NCBI GenBank assembly: GCA_014380705.1
Contig: JACMJI010000369.1
Coordinates: forward strand, 1-7,346
From: Gorillibacterium sp.
GTDB taxonomy: Bacteria > Bacillota > Bacilli > Paenibacillales > NBRC-103111
Reading direction: 5' to 3'
DNA length: 7,346 nt
The position numbers and the translations under genes were made by a program. Shown one piece after another: positions 7,002 through 7,346 of the stretch (position 1 is the first letter of the stretch; each line of letters opens with the position of its first letter). Below the pieces are notes generated by a model. It was given only the letters and a program-made list of their open reading frames with translations, searched no databases and was not told where the DNA came from.

Positions 7002-7020
7002 GTTGTCTCGCAAGGACAAC
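7002..7020 (+). other. Hairpin at the 5' end of the P1 transcript
   Basis: GTTGTC (7002-7007) and GACAAC (7015-7020) form a perfect 6-bp stem with the loop TCGCAAG. It begins at the predicted P1 start, so the P1 RNA would carry a 5'-terminal stem-loop. The role is unknown. Confidence 0.45.
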
Positions 7021-7040
7021 CCAAGTTAAGAAAATAACGG

Positions 7041-7070
7041 TTGACAAGATAGTGTTCTGGATGATACAAT
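7041..7070 (+). promoter_or_regulatory. rRNA operon promoter P2
   Basis: TTGACA (7041-7046, perfect) and TACAAT (7065-7070) are 18 bp apart. The A-rich AAGAAAATAAC just upstream resembles an UP element. Tandem P1/P2 promoters before 16S rRNA are the normal arrangement of Bacillales rrn operons. Confidence 0.85.
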
Positions 7071-7267
7071 GTTTGTCCGGGAGAAATTACATGATTCTTT
7101 AATCGCCGGGAAAATATGGTCCTTTGAAAACTGAACAACGAGTAAACAAGCAGCGTGACAAGGCTTCGGCCAGAGTCACACAAAAACAAACACGTTAGTG
7201 TTGAATTGAGCAATATCAGCTTTTTCTGGATGAACGAATCGAAGCCTCGGCTTTGAAGAAACTCATC
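7071..7267 (+). other. Pre-16S leader with boxA-like element and hairpin
   Basis: This is the transcribed spacer from P2 to mature 16S, removed during rRNA processing. GGTCCTTTGAAAACTGAAC (7118-7136) matches the CTTTGAAAACT segment common in Bacillales rrn leaders and spacers, a boxA-like antitermination signal. Downstream, GTGAC/GTCAC with inner GGC/GCC and a TTCG loop forms a hairpin at 7155-7179, in the place of boxB. No protein-coding potential is credible here on either strand. Confidence 0.7.
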
Positions 7268-7346
7268 TTCATGGAGAGTTTGATCCTGGCTCAGGACGAA
7301 CGCTGGCGGCGTGCCTAATACATGCAAGTCGAGCGGAGTTTCGGAA
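7268..7346 (+). rRNA. rrs: 16S ribosomal RNA, 5' end (3' part outside window)
   Basis: The sequence from 7273 on carries the universal 16S 5' region: GGAGAGTTTGATCCTGGCTC, then AGGACGAACGCTGGCGGCG, then TGCCTAATACATGCAAGTCG, and the start of variable region V1 (AGCGGAGTTTCGGAA). The mature end near 7268 is placed by counting back from GAGTTTGATC by analogy with B. subtilis and may be off by a few bases. The GGACGAACGCTGGCGGCGTGCC wording is typical of Firmicutes. The rRNA is small-subunit RNA for the 30S ribosome; only about 79 nt are present. Confidence 0.97.

Noticed and set aside
6953..7327. 124-codon minus-strand frame across the rrn promoters and 16S start
   Set aside because: It covers rRNA promoters, leader and 16S on the opposite strand, and the translation resembles no protein family.

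Overview
This window is ordinary housekeeping chromosome of a low-GC Gram-positive bacterium, most likely Paenibacillus or a close relative. The grounds are a 16S rRNA start with a Firmicutes-type sequence, two tandem rRNA promoters, AAGGAGG-type ribosome binding sites, the asnS-dnaD gene pair typical of Bacillales, and proteins that closely resemble Bacillus AsnS, DnaD and ProBAC. The genus is an inference. No phage, transposon, CRISPR array or defence system is visible.

Layout. Positions 1-638 (+) hold the C-terminal half of acetate kinase (ackA), closed by an intrinsic terminator at 673-714. A short intergenic region with a long imperfect palindrome and a promoter leads into asnS (832-2127, +), followed 22 nt later by dnaD (2150-2821, +). 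A strong, probably bidirectional terminator (2843-2873) separates these from a convergent minus-strand cluster that reads proB (6277-5180), proA (5125-3869), proC (3825-2947). Together these three enzymes convert glutamate to proline. The proB leader contains a terminator hairpin and a competing antiterminator helix, so the operon is probably controlled by transcription attenuation. Beyond the proB promoter, on the plus strand, lies a decayed remnant that looks like the end of a DUF4349-type membrane protein (about 6621-6855), then a long hairpin (6905-6956). Tandem promoters P1 and P2 of an rRNA operon follow, then a pre-16S leader with a boxA-like element, and the first ~79 nt of 16S rRNA, cut by the window end.

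How the parts relate. ackA serves overflow and energy metabolism, asnS charges tRNA-Asn, dnaD acts in replication initiation and restart, and proBAC forms a complete biosynthetic operon. The items most worth a second look are the proB attenuator, which does not fit a canonical T-box; the palindrome overlapping the asnS promoter; the gene remnant upstream of rrn; and the absence of nth after dnaD.
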